From Comamonas kerstersii (GTDB taxonomy: Bacteria; Pseudomonadota; Gammaproteobacteria; Burkholderiales; Burkholderiaceae_C): 64,000 bases of DNA. The stretch lies in contig NZ_VZOT01000013.1 of the NCBI RefSeq assembly GCF_008801935.1, positions 1-64,000 of the forward strand, given 5' to 3'. The stretch's first letter is position 1. Each line of letters starts with the position of its first letter. The notes under the pieces are model-generated. The model had not been told where the DNA came from. It did not search any database and worked only from the letters and a program-made list of their open reading frames with translations. The position numbers and the translations under genes are program-made. Shown piece by piece: positions 25,688-33,643 of the stretch.

Positions 25688-26350
25688 TTACAAGGCATCT
25701 GCGCTGATACTGGCCGCGTCACTGTCGTTTTCCAGGCTCTTGACCAGTACGGCCGCCTGCGTGCGTGAATAGCATTCGAGCTTTTTCAAAATCGCGGTGA
25801 CATGCACTTTCACCGTGTTCTCTGCCAGCCCCAGCTCATGCGCAATCTGCTTGTTGAGCAGGCCGTCGGCCAGGCACAGCAGCACGCGGAACTGCTGCGG
25901 CGTGAGCTGCGCCAGCCGTGCGGCCAGCTCGGCGTCCGCTTCCGAGCGCTCTGCCGCCATGGGCGGAAACCAGCTGTCCCCGGCCAGCACGGCCTCAATG
26001 GCCTGGGCGATTTCTTCGGCAGAAGCCGACTTCGGAATAAAGCCTGCCGCGCCAAACTGCTGGGCACGACGAATCACGCGCGGATGGTCATTGGACGAAA
26101 TGATGACCACCGGAATTTCCGAATACTCGCCACGCACATGCAGCAGCGTGGAAAAGCCCCGGGCACCGGGCATGGTCAGGTCCAGCAGCACCAGCTCCAC
26201 CTCCGGGTGCGCCTGCAGCATGCTGCTCACGGTGGCAGCACTGGCAGCTTCCAACGTCTGGTACTGCGCAAAACGCGCATGCAAAACGTGAAGCACCGCA
26301 GCACGGAACAAGGGGTGATCGTCAGCGACGAGCAATGAGGGCGAGGACAT
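25688..26350 (-). CDS. NarL/LuxR-family response regulator
   Basis: 220 residues: receiver domain with acidic pocket ADDHPLF, phospho-acceptor Asp57 in LVLLDLTMPG, switch residues VVIISSNDHP and Lys in FIPKSASAEE. A LuxR-type helix-turn-helix follows (LTPQQFRVLLCLADGLLNKQ, then AENTVKVHVTAILKKL). ATG at 26350 is where homology begins. No kinase is adjacent. The nearest is the hybrid kinase at 21455, which belongs to the type often paired with such regulators. Confidence 0.92.
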   Translation of the reverse strand: MSSPSLLVADDHPLFRAAVLHVLHARFAQYQTLEAASAATVSSMLQAHPEVELVLLDLTMPGARGFSTLLHVRGEYSEIPVVIISSNDHPRVIRRAQQFGAAGFIPKSASAEEIAQAIEAVLAGDSWFPPMAAERSEADAELAARLAQLTPQQFRVLLCLADGLLNKQIAHELGLAENTVKVHVTAILKKLECYSRTQAAVLVKSLENDSDAASISADAL

Positions 26351-26411
26351 GGGAGCGAAGTCTGCCACGCATGCCTGCGCTGCGCTTTGCTTGCAACAAA
26401 AAGCTTGCAAC

Positions 26412-26446
26412 AAAAATGCCCTGCAGCCAGTTGCTGAAGGGCACTT
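26412..26446 (-). terminator. terminator of a small minus-strand transcript
   Basis: On the minus strand TGCCCT–loop–AGGGCA is followed by TTTTTG. It lies 50 bases after the stop of the 25-codon frame at 26496–26573 and before the response-regulator start. Confidence 0.55.
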
Positions 26447-26495
26447 TTCTCAGTGAATGTTTTGGCAGCCCACAGCGGCTGCATGCATCGGCGAA

Positions 26496-26573
26496 TTACT
26501 GCTTGGCGACGGCAAAGTCAGCAGCACGTACTTCTTGGATGAACTTGATCAAGGCATTTACAGCATTCAGCAT
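26496..26573 (-). CDS. possible 25-residue small protein
   Basis: ATG at 26573 opens a 25-codon frame (MLNAVNALIKFIQEVRAADF plus AVAKQ) ending in TAA at 26496. An in-frame TGA lies just upstream, so it is not the tail of a longer gene. Helical projection would be amphipathic, with alternating hydrophobic and charged residues. GAAAG is a weak ribosome-binding candidate, and a terminator follows on the same strand. I do not recognise the product. The flanks 26351–26411 and 26574–26639 show nothing else. Confidence 0.35.
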   Translation of the reverse strand: MLNAVNALIKFIQEVRAADFAVAKQ

Positions 26574-26710
26574 GACAGTCTTTCATTTGCGAGATGCCTG
26601 CACATTGGCTGGTGAGGATGCATCTCAACGACCTCACAGCTACGGGATAACCTCTAAGTGATAACCCGTAGACGTAAGTATAAACCACATGCCATTTTTA
26701 TGTGCAGGGC

Positions 26711-27476
26711 GGCGTTGTTGCATCAATCGATTTCAGGCCAAGCTCCCCCAGACCCCAGCTCTGTAAATCGATGCAAGATGGCTGCTCGAATGTGCAGTTC
26801 GCCCACTTGTCGCTCAAAGGTACGAGACATCAGCCGCTCACCCAATCGTTTGATGCAGTTCATCTTGGGTTCCAATTCGAGCATTCTTGCGAGGAGGAAT
26901 AATGGGGATACCTCCTCGCTTGAGGACTTCTTCATGGACTGCTTGCGGTGTCGTAAGCGCCATCGCCCGTTAGGCTCTCCAGCACCTCATCGTCGGGCAA
27001 TGGCTGCAGCACATCCGGCATCACTGGCGTTGCTGGATGTCACACAGATAGCCCTGATCTGTAGCGTCTGGGGATCAATGCCAATGTGCAACTTGCGCCA
27101 TTGCCGATGACGCTCAGGGCCATGTTTTTTGCATTTCCCCTCGCTTTCACCCAAGAACTTGATTCCCGTTGTAGCAACCAGCAAATGCAGCACCAACTCG
27201 GCAAGAGCCGTGCTCTGCCGCAGTGCCAAGCCCAACAGGTTCTTGAGCGTCCAACAAAATTGGATGGCTGCATCCGAGAACTTCGGACTGCGTCCGCGTT
27301 TGCCACTTGCCGTGGCAAACCAGCACATACCCTTGTCCAGCCACACCGCCAAAGAGCCTCGAACTTTGAGGGATGCGTTGTACTGCCTCCAGTTGCTGGC
27401 TCTATAGCGGGGGTTGCGGGGCTGACTCATGCAGCAAGCCTACCGCTGGAAGAGCAACGATTTATGCAACAACGCC
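26711..27476 (-). mobile_element. internally deleted IS5-family insertion sequence
   Basis: Terminal inverted repeats are GGCGTTGTTGCATCAATCG (left) and, read inward from the right, GGCGTTGTTGCATAAATCG. The minus strand encodes an IS5-type transposase start (MSQPRNPRYRASNWRQYNAS, SLAVWLDKGMCW) and the motif TGIKFLGESEGKCKKHG, but a block is missing between VLHLLVATTG and the usual preceding residues. The C-terminal block (LEPKMNCIKRLGERLMSRTF) is in a different frame near 26723–26935. The 766-bp length is short for the family. It cannot transpose itself. Confidence 0.8.
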
Positions 27477-27668
27477 GTCATTGGCCAGAATGAAATACAC
27501 GTCCGAAGTTTCCGATGGGTTGAACATGCCCAGCGCACGGTAGGCCGTGTCCATGCTGAAGCCGCTTTTCAGTGGCAAGGGCATGGGCCCATTGGGCATT
27601 TCCTGTATACGCACATACAGCGCAGATTCAAGCGTCAGCACGATGTCCTCCTGCGAGGTTTCAGGCAC
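27477..27668 (-). pseudogene. hypothetical protein truncated by the IS5-family element
   Basis: ATG at 27668 opens a frame reading MPETSQEDIVLTLESALYVR, then KSGFSMDTAYRALGMFNPSE and DVYFILAND. The codon for the last Asp ends exactly at the IS boundary (27477), after which the frame enters the IS and stops. An open segment on the far side of the IS (26640–26708, minus strand, AHKNGMWFILTSTGY) could be the severed 3' end, although the joint is not cleanly in frame. Function unknown. Confidence 0.5.
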
Positions 27669-27756
27669 ATGGGCGCATGTGTGCCGTCTTTGCCCCGGCG
27701 CTTGGCTGGCATGTGCAATGTTTTGCGGGGCAGTCCCACAGATGCCGCTGCGGCAG

Positions 27757-28080
27757 TCAGGCCTGCGGGGAAGACAGCTTCATCAGCACCAGTCCGCTGA
27801 CGATCAGCACCGCGGCCAGCACACGCATGGCACTCACCTGCTCGCCGAGCACGGCAATGCCCACGATGAAGGCGCCAACCGCGCCAATGCCTGTCCAGAT
27901 CGTATAGGCCGTTCCCAGCGGCAGACTGCGCATGGCCAGAGACAGCAGGCCGAAGCTGGCGACCATGGTCACGAAGGTAATCACACTGGGAACCAAGCGG
28001 CTGAAGCCATGCGACTGCTTCATGGTGTAGGCCCACACCACTTCCAGCACCCCTGCGACCACCAGATAAAGCCATGCCAT
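27757..28080 (-). CDS. sugE: SMR-family guanidinium/quaternary ammonium exporter (SugE/Gdx)
   Basis: 107 residues and four membrane helices, with the SMR active-site Glu in MAWLYLVVAGVLEVVWAYTM and the Gdx-like GLLSLAMRSLPLGTAYTIWT. SugE/Gdx proteins export guanidinium in exchange for protons as antiparallel dimers. ATG at 28080 has AAGGAG seven bases upstream; a longer frame from 28200 is rejected. A two-hairpin guanidine-II-like element directly precedes it, supporting guanidinium as the substrate. Confidence 0.92.
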   Translation of the reverse strand: MAWLYLVVAGVLEVVWAYTMKQSHGFSRLVPSVITFVTMVASFGLLSLAMRSLPLGTAYTIWTGIGAVGAFIVGIAVLGEQVSAMRVLAAVLIVSGLVLMKLSSPQA

Positions 28081-28104
28081 ACGAGACTCCTTGCATTGCG
28101 AAGA

Positions 28105-28152
28105 TGCGGGCCGTCCCGTGATGGAGATCACCAGCGCAGGTCGTCCTGTGCC
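28105..28152 (-). promoter_or_regulatory. guanidine-II (mini-ykkC) riboswitch candidate
   Basis: On the minus strand two hairpins each carry an ACGR tetraloop: CAGG-ACGA-CCTG (28137–28148, extended by GCA/CGC) and CGGG-ACGG-CCCG (28107–28118). They are 18 bases apart and the second ends about 25 bases before the sugE start. Paired ACGR-loop stem-loops are the defining feature of the guanidine-II riboswitch, whose known targets include sugE/gdx and emrE. Position close to the ribosome-binding site suggests translational control. Confidence 0.8.
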
Positions 28153-28371
28153 GGGCAGTGTTGCACTGCAGATGGAGTAGCCATTGTAGGCAGCCACCAC
28201 TTTGCACCCTCAGCCCTGCCACATGCCCCGCAAGCCTCTGGGTGGTTGTCACGCCACAGTGCTGACTGCAGTTCCTACAGCCTCCATCCCCTGATGGCTG
28301 ACCTGCTGCATGTCCCTGCTTTGCTACAACCCATGACATGGCAATCCGCCATGTTCTGCAAAGTGAGCCCC

Positions 28372-29004
28372 ATGCCAACGACTGCATCACGTCCCCCTGC
28401 CAAGTCCGCTGCATCCAAGGCAGCCTAACCAGCAGACGCCAAGCGCGCAGCGATTGCCAAAGCCAAGGCCACCGCCCCTCATGTGGCTGCGCGCATTGGC
28501 AGCACGCCCAAAACCAAGTTTCGCGGCAACCCCGATCTGTTTGGCCGTCTGGTCGAAGACCATGACCGCCACCGCGCGTTGCTGGCCATGATTGGCGAGA
28601 CCTCGGGTAAGTCGCCAGACCGCAAAAAACTTTTCAGAGAATTGACACTGGAGCTCAAAAGCCACGCCGCTGCCGAAGAGCAGGCACTGTGGTCCAGCGT
28701 GATGCGCAACCCCGCCACCACCGACGACGCACGCCACGCTGTGGCCGAGCACAAGGCGATTGACGACATGCTGGCCGATCTGGCCGCACGTGACATGGCA
28801 TCACCTGGCTGGCTGCGGCGCTTTGCGGCCCTGCGCGAGGAGTATCTGCACCATATTGCAGAAGAAGAGCAGGAGCAGTTTGTGGCGGCTGAAAAGCATC
28901 TTTCAGCCGGTGACCTGCGCTACATGCAGCAGGTCTTCAACCGCCGCAAAAAAGAAGAAAAAGCCAGCACCCAGGTGAAGAAGCAAATCAAACTCAAAGA
29001 TTGA
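28372..29004 (+). pseudogene. hemerythrin HHE-domain protein with an in-frame stop near the N-terminus
   Basis: From ATG 28372 the frame reads MPTTASRPPAKSAASKAA, meets TAA at 28426–28428, then continues in the same frame as PADAKRAAIAKAKATAPHVA. From GTG 28483 an uninterrupted 173 residues follow, with the hemerythrin ligands spread in HDRHRALL, LELKSHAAAEEQALW, AVAEHKAIDD and YLHHIAEEEQEQF. These proteins bind a diiron centre and are linked to oxygen or nitric-oxide sensing and iron homeostasis. The low-complexity Ala/Lys N-terminus on both sides of the TAA suggests a point nonsense mutation. The domain itself could still be made by re-initiation. Confidence 0.75.
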
Positions 29005-29020
29005 TAGCGTTTAGCGCTTG

Positions 29021-29067
29021 ATAAAAGCCACTTTCAGACATAAAACATCGTGAAAGTGGCTTTTTAT
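29021..29067. terminator. bidirectional terminator built from AGCGCTTG-type repeat arms
   Basis: ATAAAAGCCACTTTCA and TGAAAGTGGCTTTTTAT form a long stem between the convergent hemerythrin and DAHP synthase genes. The outer sequences (AGCGCTTG on the left, CAGCGCAAGC on the right) extend the pairing and match the dispersed repeat. Confidence 0.75.
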
Positions 29068-29079
29068 CAGCGCAAGCCG

Positions 29080-30186
29080 CTATGCATTTTTGCTTCTGCG
29101 AGCACGCACTGCTGCCGCCAGCTGCTCCAGCACAGGAATGGTCTGCTCCATGCTGATGCAGGCATCGGTCAGCGACACGCCGTATTGCAGCGCCTGGCCC
29201 TCCACGATGTCCTGGCGGCCTTCGTGCAGATGGCTTTCAATCATCACACCGCTGATGCGTGTTTCGCCTGCGGCAATCTGCTGCGCCACATCAGCTGCCA
29301 CGTCCACCTGGCGGCGGTGCTGCTTGCTGCTGTTGGCGTGTGACAGGTCAATCATCACCTGGGGGCGCAGACCGTTTTTCTCCAGCATGTCGCAGGCAGA
29401 CTGCACATCCGCCGCGCTGTAGTTGGGCTGCTTGCCACCGCGCAGAATCACGTGGCAGTCCTGGTTGCCACGGGTTTCAAAAATCGCGGCCTGGCCCATC
29501 TTGGTCATGCCCATGAAGGCATGGGGTGCCTGTGCGGCCAGAATCGCGTCGCAAGCCACCTTGACGCCGCCGTCCGTGCCGTTCTTGAAGCCCACAGGGC
29601 AGGACAAACCGCTGGTCAGCTGGCGGTGGCTCTGGCTTTCCGTGGTGCGAGCGCCAATCGCGCCCCAGGTGACCAGATCGCTGATGTACTGGGGCGAGAG
29701 CAGGTCCAGAAATTCCGTGCCCACGGGCAGGCCCAGCCCCACCACATCCAGCAGCAGCTTGCGCGCCAGCTCCAGCCCTTCGTTGATGGCAAAGCTGCCG
29801 TCGCGGCGCGGGTCATTGATATAGCCCTTCCAGCCCACGGTGGTGCGCGGCTTTTCGAAGTACACCCGCATGATGATCAGCAGGTCCTGCGACAGCGCAT
29901 CGGCATGCACTTTCAACTGGCGCGCGTAGTCCATGGCCTGCTCGTGGTCGTGGATGGAGCAAGGGCCAACCACCACCACCAGCCGGTCGTCCTGCCCATG
30001 CAGCACGCGCGATACCGCATCGCGGCTGCTTTCCACCAGTGCATGTGCCTGCTCGGTCGCTGGCAGCCACTCCTGCAGGATGGCGGGGGTAATCAGGGGA
30101 CGCACCGCCTTGATGCGGGTGTCGTCAATGCGGGTCATGTCCAGCGTAGAAAGCTGCGCCGGTTTGGTGTAGGTAGGCGAAATCAT
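29080..30186 (-). CDS. aroG: 3-deoxy-7-phosphoheptulonate (DAHP) synthase, type I
   Basis: 368 residues. It condenses phosphoenolpyruvate and erythrose 4-phosphate, the entry step to aromatic amino acids. Visible markers are VVVVGPCSIHDHEQAMDYA, MRVYFEKPRTTVGWKGYIND, TESQSHRQLTSGLSCPVGFK and HANSSKQHRRQ, with the metal ligands Cys and His among them. Length and N-terminal extension fit the allosteric E. coli AroF/G/H group; which effector amino acid controls it cannot be told with certainty, so the symbol is a best guess. Confidence 0.93.
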   Translation of the reverse strand: MISPTYTKPAQLSTLDMTRIDDTRIKAVRPLITPAILQEWLPATEQAHALVESSRDAVSRVLHGQDDRLVVVVGPCSIHDHEQAMDYARQLKVHADALSQDLLIIMRVYFEKPRTTVGWKGYINDPRRDGSFAINEGLELARKLLLDVVGLGLPVGTEFLDLLSPQYISDLVTWGAIGARTTESQSHRQLTSGLSCPVGFKNGTDGGVKVACDAILAAQAPHAFMGMTKMGQAAIFETRGNQDCHVILRGGKQPNYSAADVQSACDMLEKNGLRPQVMIDLSHANSSKQHRRQVDVAADVAQQIAAGETRISGVMIESHLHEGRQDIVEGQALQYGVSLTDACISMEQTIPVLEQLAAAVRARRSKNA

Positions 30187-30250
30187 GGACGATATTGTCC
30201 CCCCTCTGCGGCCAACCCGGCGTCAGCCGGGCACGACAGCATTTTTCGTA

Positions 30251-30283
30251 GCTGCCAGCGCTTGCACCATGGGCGCTGGCAGC
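30251..30283. repeat. perfect inverted repeat downstream of the PIN gene
   Basis: GCTGCCAGCGC (30251–30261) and GCGCTGGCAGC (30273–30283) are exact 11-bp inverted repeats between DAHP synthase and the PIN gene. The arms are a variant of the AGCGCTTG repeat and may end the minus-strand transcript. Confidence 0.5.
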
Positions 30284-30293
30284 CCGTTGGGTT

Positions 30294-30788
30294 TTACACC
30301 GCTGATGCCTCGTCGGCAGTTTCCAGCAGCAAGATATTGCCCACGGTCGCACCATAGTTCTGGGCCACGCGCTTGCGCTGCTTGAGCACGGCCTTGTCCT
30401 TGCTCACCAGCAGGGCCTGGTGCTGGCTGGCCAGGTCCAGAAAGTGCTGGTCATCCGGATCGGTGCAGGTAAAGCGGATCTTGGGCGCTTCGGCCACGTA
30501 TTCCACGGCGGCGTCAAAAGCCGCCATCACGCCTTCAGGCGTCTTGCCGTAGAACGACACACGCGGCGCAATCTGGCTGTAGTGCAGCACACGCTCCAGC
30601 TCAATGCGCTGGGCCTGGTCGGCAATCCAGCGCACTTCGCCCCGGGCGACCAGTTCGCGGATGGGCGGGATGTGCGGGTCATCAAAGATCAGCATGTCCA
30701 GCACCACGTTGGTGTCCAGCACCATGGGGCGTGGCAAAGGGCCGGTGTAGCCTGCATTGCAGGCAGGCCACTTCAAGACAATTTTCAT
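30294..30788 (-). CDS. PIN-domain protein (putative toxin-like nuclease, COG1569 type)
   Basis: 164 residues with a PIN fold: MVLDTNVVLDMLIFDD carries the first acidic residues, IELERVL the second, and CTDPDDQHFLDLASQHQALL the last pair, followed by VSKDKAVL. Such proteins are Mg-dependent RNases, many of them toxins. No antitoxin gene is visible; instead the start lies three bases after rlmL, so it is co-transcribed with an rRNA methyltransferase and may have an RNA-related housekeeping role. Confidence 0.75.
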   Translation of the reverse strand: MKIVLKWPACNAGYTGPLPRPMVLDTNVVLDMLIFDDPHIPPIRELVARGEVRWIADQAQRIELERVLHYSQIAPRVSFYGKTPEGVMAAFDAAVEYVAEAPKIRFTCTDPDDQHFLDLASQHQALLVSKDKAVLKQRKRVAQNYGATVGNILLLETADEASAV

Positions 30789-30791
30789 GGC

Positions 30792-32075
30792 TCAGGCCTC
30801 GTCAGCTGGGCGCTGTGCGCTCTCATCTTTACGGGGCTTGACGGCACCCTTGATCATGTCAAAGCGAAACAGTCGGCACTCGATGGGGCCGTTCCACATC
30901 GGTGTGCGGCGCGATTCCTTCAGGCGCATCTTGCCGGGCAGCTTCAGGTCTGGCGTGAGCATCCAGGCACTCCAGCCGCTGTAGTTTTTCTTCCAGTGGC
31001 TGGCCAGCTGGCTGAAGAACTCCACGCCGTCTTCGGTCTGTGCAGTCTCGCGGCCTGCACGCTCCACCACGTTCATGCGCTCACGTGCATTGCGGCCAGC
31101 ACTACCGGCTGCGGCAATACGTTCGCCATACGGGGGGTTGAGCAGCATCATGCCGGGCTGCTCGCAAGGGGGCATGCGCTGCAGCGCATCGCCGCCGCGC
31201 AGCTGCACGGTCTCGGCCACACCGGCACGCTCGGCATTGCGCTGGGCAAAGTCCACCATGCGGTGCGACACGTCCGAGCCAAAAATCGGCACCGGGCTTT
31301 CGTCCAGGATCTTGGATTCGGCTTCGTCCAGAATCGCTTCCCACACGTGGCGCTGGAAAGGCACCAGCTTTTCAAACGCAAAGCGGCGCAGGATGCCTGC
31401 GGGAATCTTGCGGGCAATCTGCGCGGCTTCGATCACCACCGTGCCAGAGCCACAGCAGGGGTCGTACAGCGGCTCAGGGTTGGGGCCATGTGGGTCCCAG
31501 CCGGTAGCGGCAAGCATGGCCGCAGCCAGCGTTTCCTTCAAAGGTGCATCGCCCTTGTCTTCACGCCAGCCGCGCTTGAACAGCGCTTCACCCGAGGTGT
31601 CGATGTACAGCGTGCAGGTGTCCGTGGTCAGGTGCATGTGCACGCGCACGTCGGGGCGGCTGGTTTCCACACTGGGGCGCACGCCATGGCGCTTGGCGCG
31701 GAAACGGTCAGCAATCGCGTCCTTGACGCGCAGGGCAGCAAAGTTCAGGCTGGTCAGCGGGCTGTGCTGGGCCGTTACTTCAATCTTGAAGGTTTCCTTG
31801 GGCGTAAACCAGATTTCCCACGCCACTTCGCTGGCGGCACGGTACAGGTCGTTTTCGCTGCGGTATTCGGTGTACGACAGCTCCACCAGCACGCGCTGCG
31901 CCAGGCGGCTGTAGAGGTTGAGCAGCATGGCATCGCGCCACATGCCACGCACCATGACGCCGCCTCGGCCGGTGAGCACATCGTCATTGCCCACGCCGGT
32001 GATGGCACGCACTTCGTCGGCCAGATAGCCCTCAACGCCAGCGGCGCAGGGTAAAAACAGATGCAGTTGATTCAT
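30792..32075 (-). CDS. rlmL: THUMP-domain class I 23S rRNA methyltransferase (RlmL-type)
   Basis: 427 residues: N-terminal ferredoxin-like and THUMP RNA-binding region (ending near FKIEVTAQHSPL), then a Rossmann methyltransferase with PLYDPCCGSGTVVIEAAQIA for SAM and MMLLNPPYGERIA as the catalytic NPPY motif. It corresponds to the N-terminal half of E. coli RlmKL, which makes m2G2445. The RlmK half is absent, as in many betaproteobacteria. Confidence 0.88.
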   Translation of the reverse strand: MNQLHLFLPCAAGVEGYLADEVRAITGVGNDDVLTGRGGVMVRGMWRDAMLLNLYSRLAQRVLVELSYTEYRSENDLYRAASEVAWEIWFTPKETFKIEVTAQHSPLTSLNFAALRVKDAIADRFRAKRHGVRPSVETSRPDVRVHMHLTTDTCTLYIDTSGEALFKRGWREDKGDAPLKETLAAAMLAATGWDPHGPNPEPLYDPCCGSGTVVIEAAQIARKIPAGILRRFAFEKLVPFQRHVWEAILDEAESKILDESPVPIFGSDVSHRMVDFAQRNAERAGVAETVQLRGGDALQRMPPCEQPGMMLLNPPYGERIAAAGSAGRNARERMNVVERAGRETAQTEDGVEFFSQLASHWKKNYSGWSAWMLTPDLKLPGKMRLKESRRTPMWNGPIECRLFRFDMIKGAVKPRKDESAQRPADEA

Positions 32076-32216
32076 AAGATGCGTTCAAGCATACGCGCAC
32101 TTGGTGGTTTCAAGCGCTACCCCGCAGAAATGTCGAGGCTGCACGCGCCTATTGCACGGCCAAACTCTGTCCGGCACAAGTGCTGCGGGCTACAGAATGT
32201 GGCACCGCTTTGGAAA

Positions 32217-32308
32217 TAAAAAATAGCTGCTTGCGCTTGTCAGTACTGCATTTCGACAACAAAAGATATCGAAAACCAATCTACACAAGCGCAAGCAGCT
32301 ATATTTTT
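32217..32308. repeat. inverted pair of the AGCGCTTG family repeat upstream of rlmL
   Basis: AATAGCTGCTTGCGCTTGT (ending at 32240) and ACAAGCGCAAGCAGCTAT (32285–32302) are inverted and flanked by A- and T-runs, enclosing 44 bases. It fills the gap between rbsD and rlmL and can terminate transcription of the ribose operon. Nothing else is visible in 32076–32325. Confidence 0.65.
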
Positions 32309-32325
32309 ACAACTGTTGCGAGGGC

Positions 32326-32724
32326 CTAGAAAGCCACGCCCGCCACCAGCATCACATTCGCATAAGGCGTGCATTCGCCGGTACGAATCACGGCACGCGC
32401 CCGTGCGTTGCGCTGCTTGAAGTCTTCGTGCGATACAGCTTCCACCGGCAGATCGCGCCAGGCGGCAGGCAGCCAGGCAGGCATCTGGCCATCGGTGGCA
32501 GCCAGTGTTTCGGTGGCCAGCACCATGCGCTCGACCTGCATCTCGCTCTCCAGCGCTTCCAGCACCAGGTCGATACGGGGCAGACCACGCATGACGGCCA
32601 GGTCAATGCAGGGCACACCGGGGGGCACGGGCAGACCTGCGTCGCCCACCACAATCATGTCGTTATGGCCCAGCTGCGCCACCAGGTGCGACAGGGCTGC
32701 GTTCAGGAGTTTGGTTTTTTTCAT
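32326..32724 (-). CDS. rbsD: D-ribose pyranase
   Basis: 132 residues. It interconverts beta-pyranose and furanose forms of ribose before phosphorylation. The catalytic His is in SHLVAQLGHNDMIVVGDAGL, followed by PVPPGVPCIDLAVMRG; the C-terminal RTGECTPYANVMLVAGVAF is the conserved end of the family. Last gene of the ribose operon; its ATG overlaps the rbsK stop by four bases. Confidence 0.95.
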   Translation of the reverse strand: MKKTKLLNAALSHLVAQLGHNDMIVVGDAGLPVPPGVPCIDLAVMRGLPRIDLVLEALESEMQVERMVLATETLAATDGQMPAWLPAAWRDLPVEAVSHEDFKQRNARARAVIRTGECTPYANVMLVAGVAF

Positions 32725-33632
32725 GGGGCTTTGACCTCGCTACGCTGGGGAATGGAGGGCTGTGCACCGGCACGGCCAATGCACAGGGCAGCGGCCTGGA
32801 TGGCCCATTCCACGGCTTGCGCCAGCGTGCAGCCTTCACCCAGACGGGTGGTCATGGTGCCCAGGAAAGTGTCGCCCGCCGAGGTGGTATCCACCACCTG
32901 TACCTTGGGCGCAGGATGCACGCTATGGCCTGATGCATCCAGTGCCAGTGCGCCCTGGCTGCCCAAAGTGACCACCACACGACGCACACCCTGGCTCAGG
33001 AAATGCTGCGCCGCAGCCAGTGCGCTGTGCGCATCGGTCACGGCCATGCCAGACAGTTCTGCCGCTTCATGCTCATTCACCACCAGGGTGTCGATCATGG
33101 GCCACCATGCACTGGGCACAGCCTTCACGGGCGAGGGGTTGAGCACCACCTTGCAGCCCACTGCATGCGCCACAGCCATCGCGCGGTCCAGCACGTCCAG
33201 CGGCGTTTCAAACTGCACCACCAGAAAGTCGCTGGCTTTCAAAGTTTCTGCAAAGCTGGCGGGCAGATCGGCCAGCGCATTCGCACCGGGAATCACGGCA
33301 ATGCGGTTGCTGCCATCCTGCTCCACCATCACCACGGCAGAACCTGTCGCCACGCCGTCATGCACGGCCACATGCGAGACATCGATGCCATCCAGCACCA
33401 GCGCGTTGCGCAGCTCCTCACCATGGGCATCGCGGCCCACAGCACCAACCAGTGCCACCTGTGCACCGTGGCGGGCACAGGCCACGGCCTGGTTACCGCC
33501 CTTGCCGCCGGGGATGTAGCTCAGGCTCTGGGCATGCACGGTTTCACCGCGTGCGGGCATGGTGTCGCAGCGCAGCACCACGTCCATGTTCAGGCTGCCC
33601 AGCACCACGATACGGGTCTTGTTGGAAGACAT
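32721..33632 (-). CDS. rbsK: ribokinase
   Basis: 303 residues of the PfkB family, phosphorylating ribose at O5. Motifs: the sugar-binding GGKGGNQAVACARHGAQVAL, the N-terminal VVLGSLNMDVVLR, and the C-terminal anion-hole and catalytic base VVDTTSAGDTFLGTM. It lies between rbsC and rbsD in the same unit. Confidence 0.95.
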   Translation of the reverse strand: MSSNKTRIVVLGSLNMDVVLRCDTMPARGETVHAQSLSYIPGGKGGNQAVACARHGAQVALVGAVGRDAHGEELRNALVLDGIDVSHVAVHDGVATGSAVVMVEQDGSNRIAVIPGANALADLPASFAETLKASDFLVVQFETPLDVLDRAMAVAHAVGCKVVLNPSPVKAVPSAWWPMIDTLVVNEHEAAELSGMAVTDAHSALAAAQHFLSQGVRRVVVTLGSQGALALDASGHSVHPAPKVQVVDTTSAGDTFLGTMTTRLGEGCTLAQAVEWAIQAAALCIGRAGAQPSIPQRSEVKAP

Positions 33633-33643
33633 GGCACCCCTGC

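Noticed and set aside
29005..29085. Possible small RNA between hemerythrin and DAHP synthase
   Set aside because: The structure is better explained as a bidirectional terminator made from repeat arms between convergent genes.
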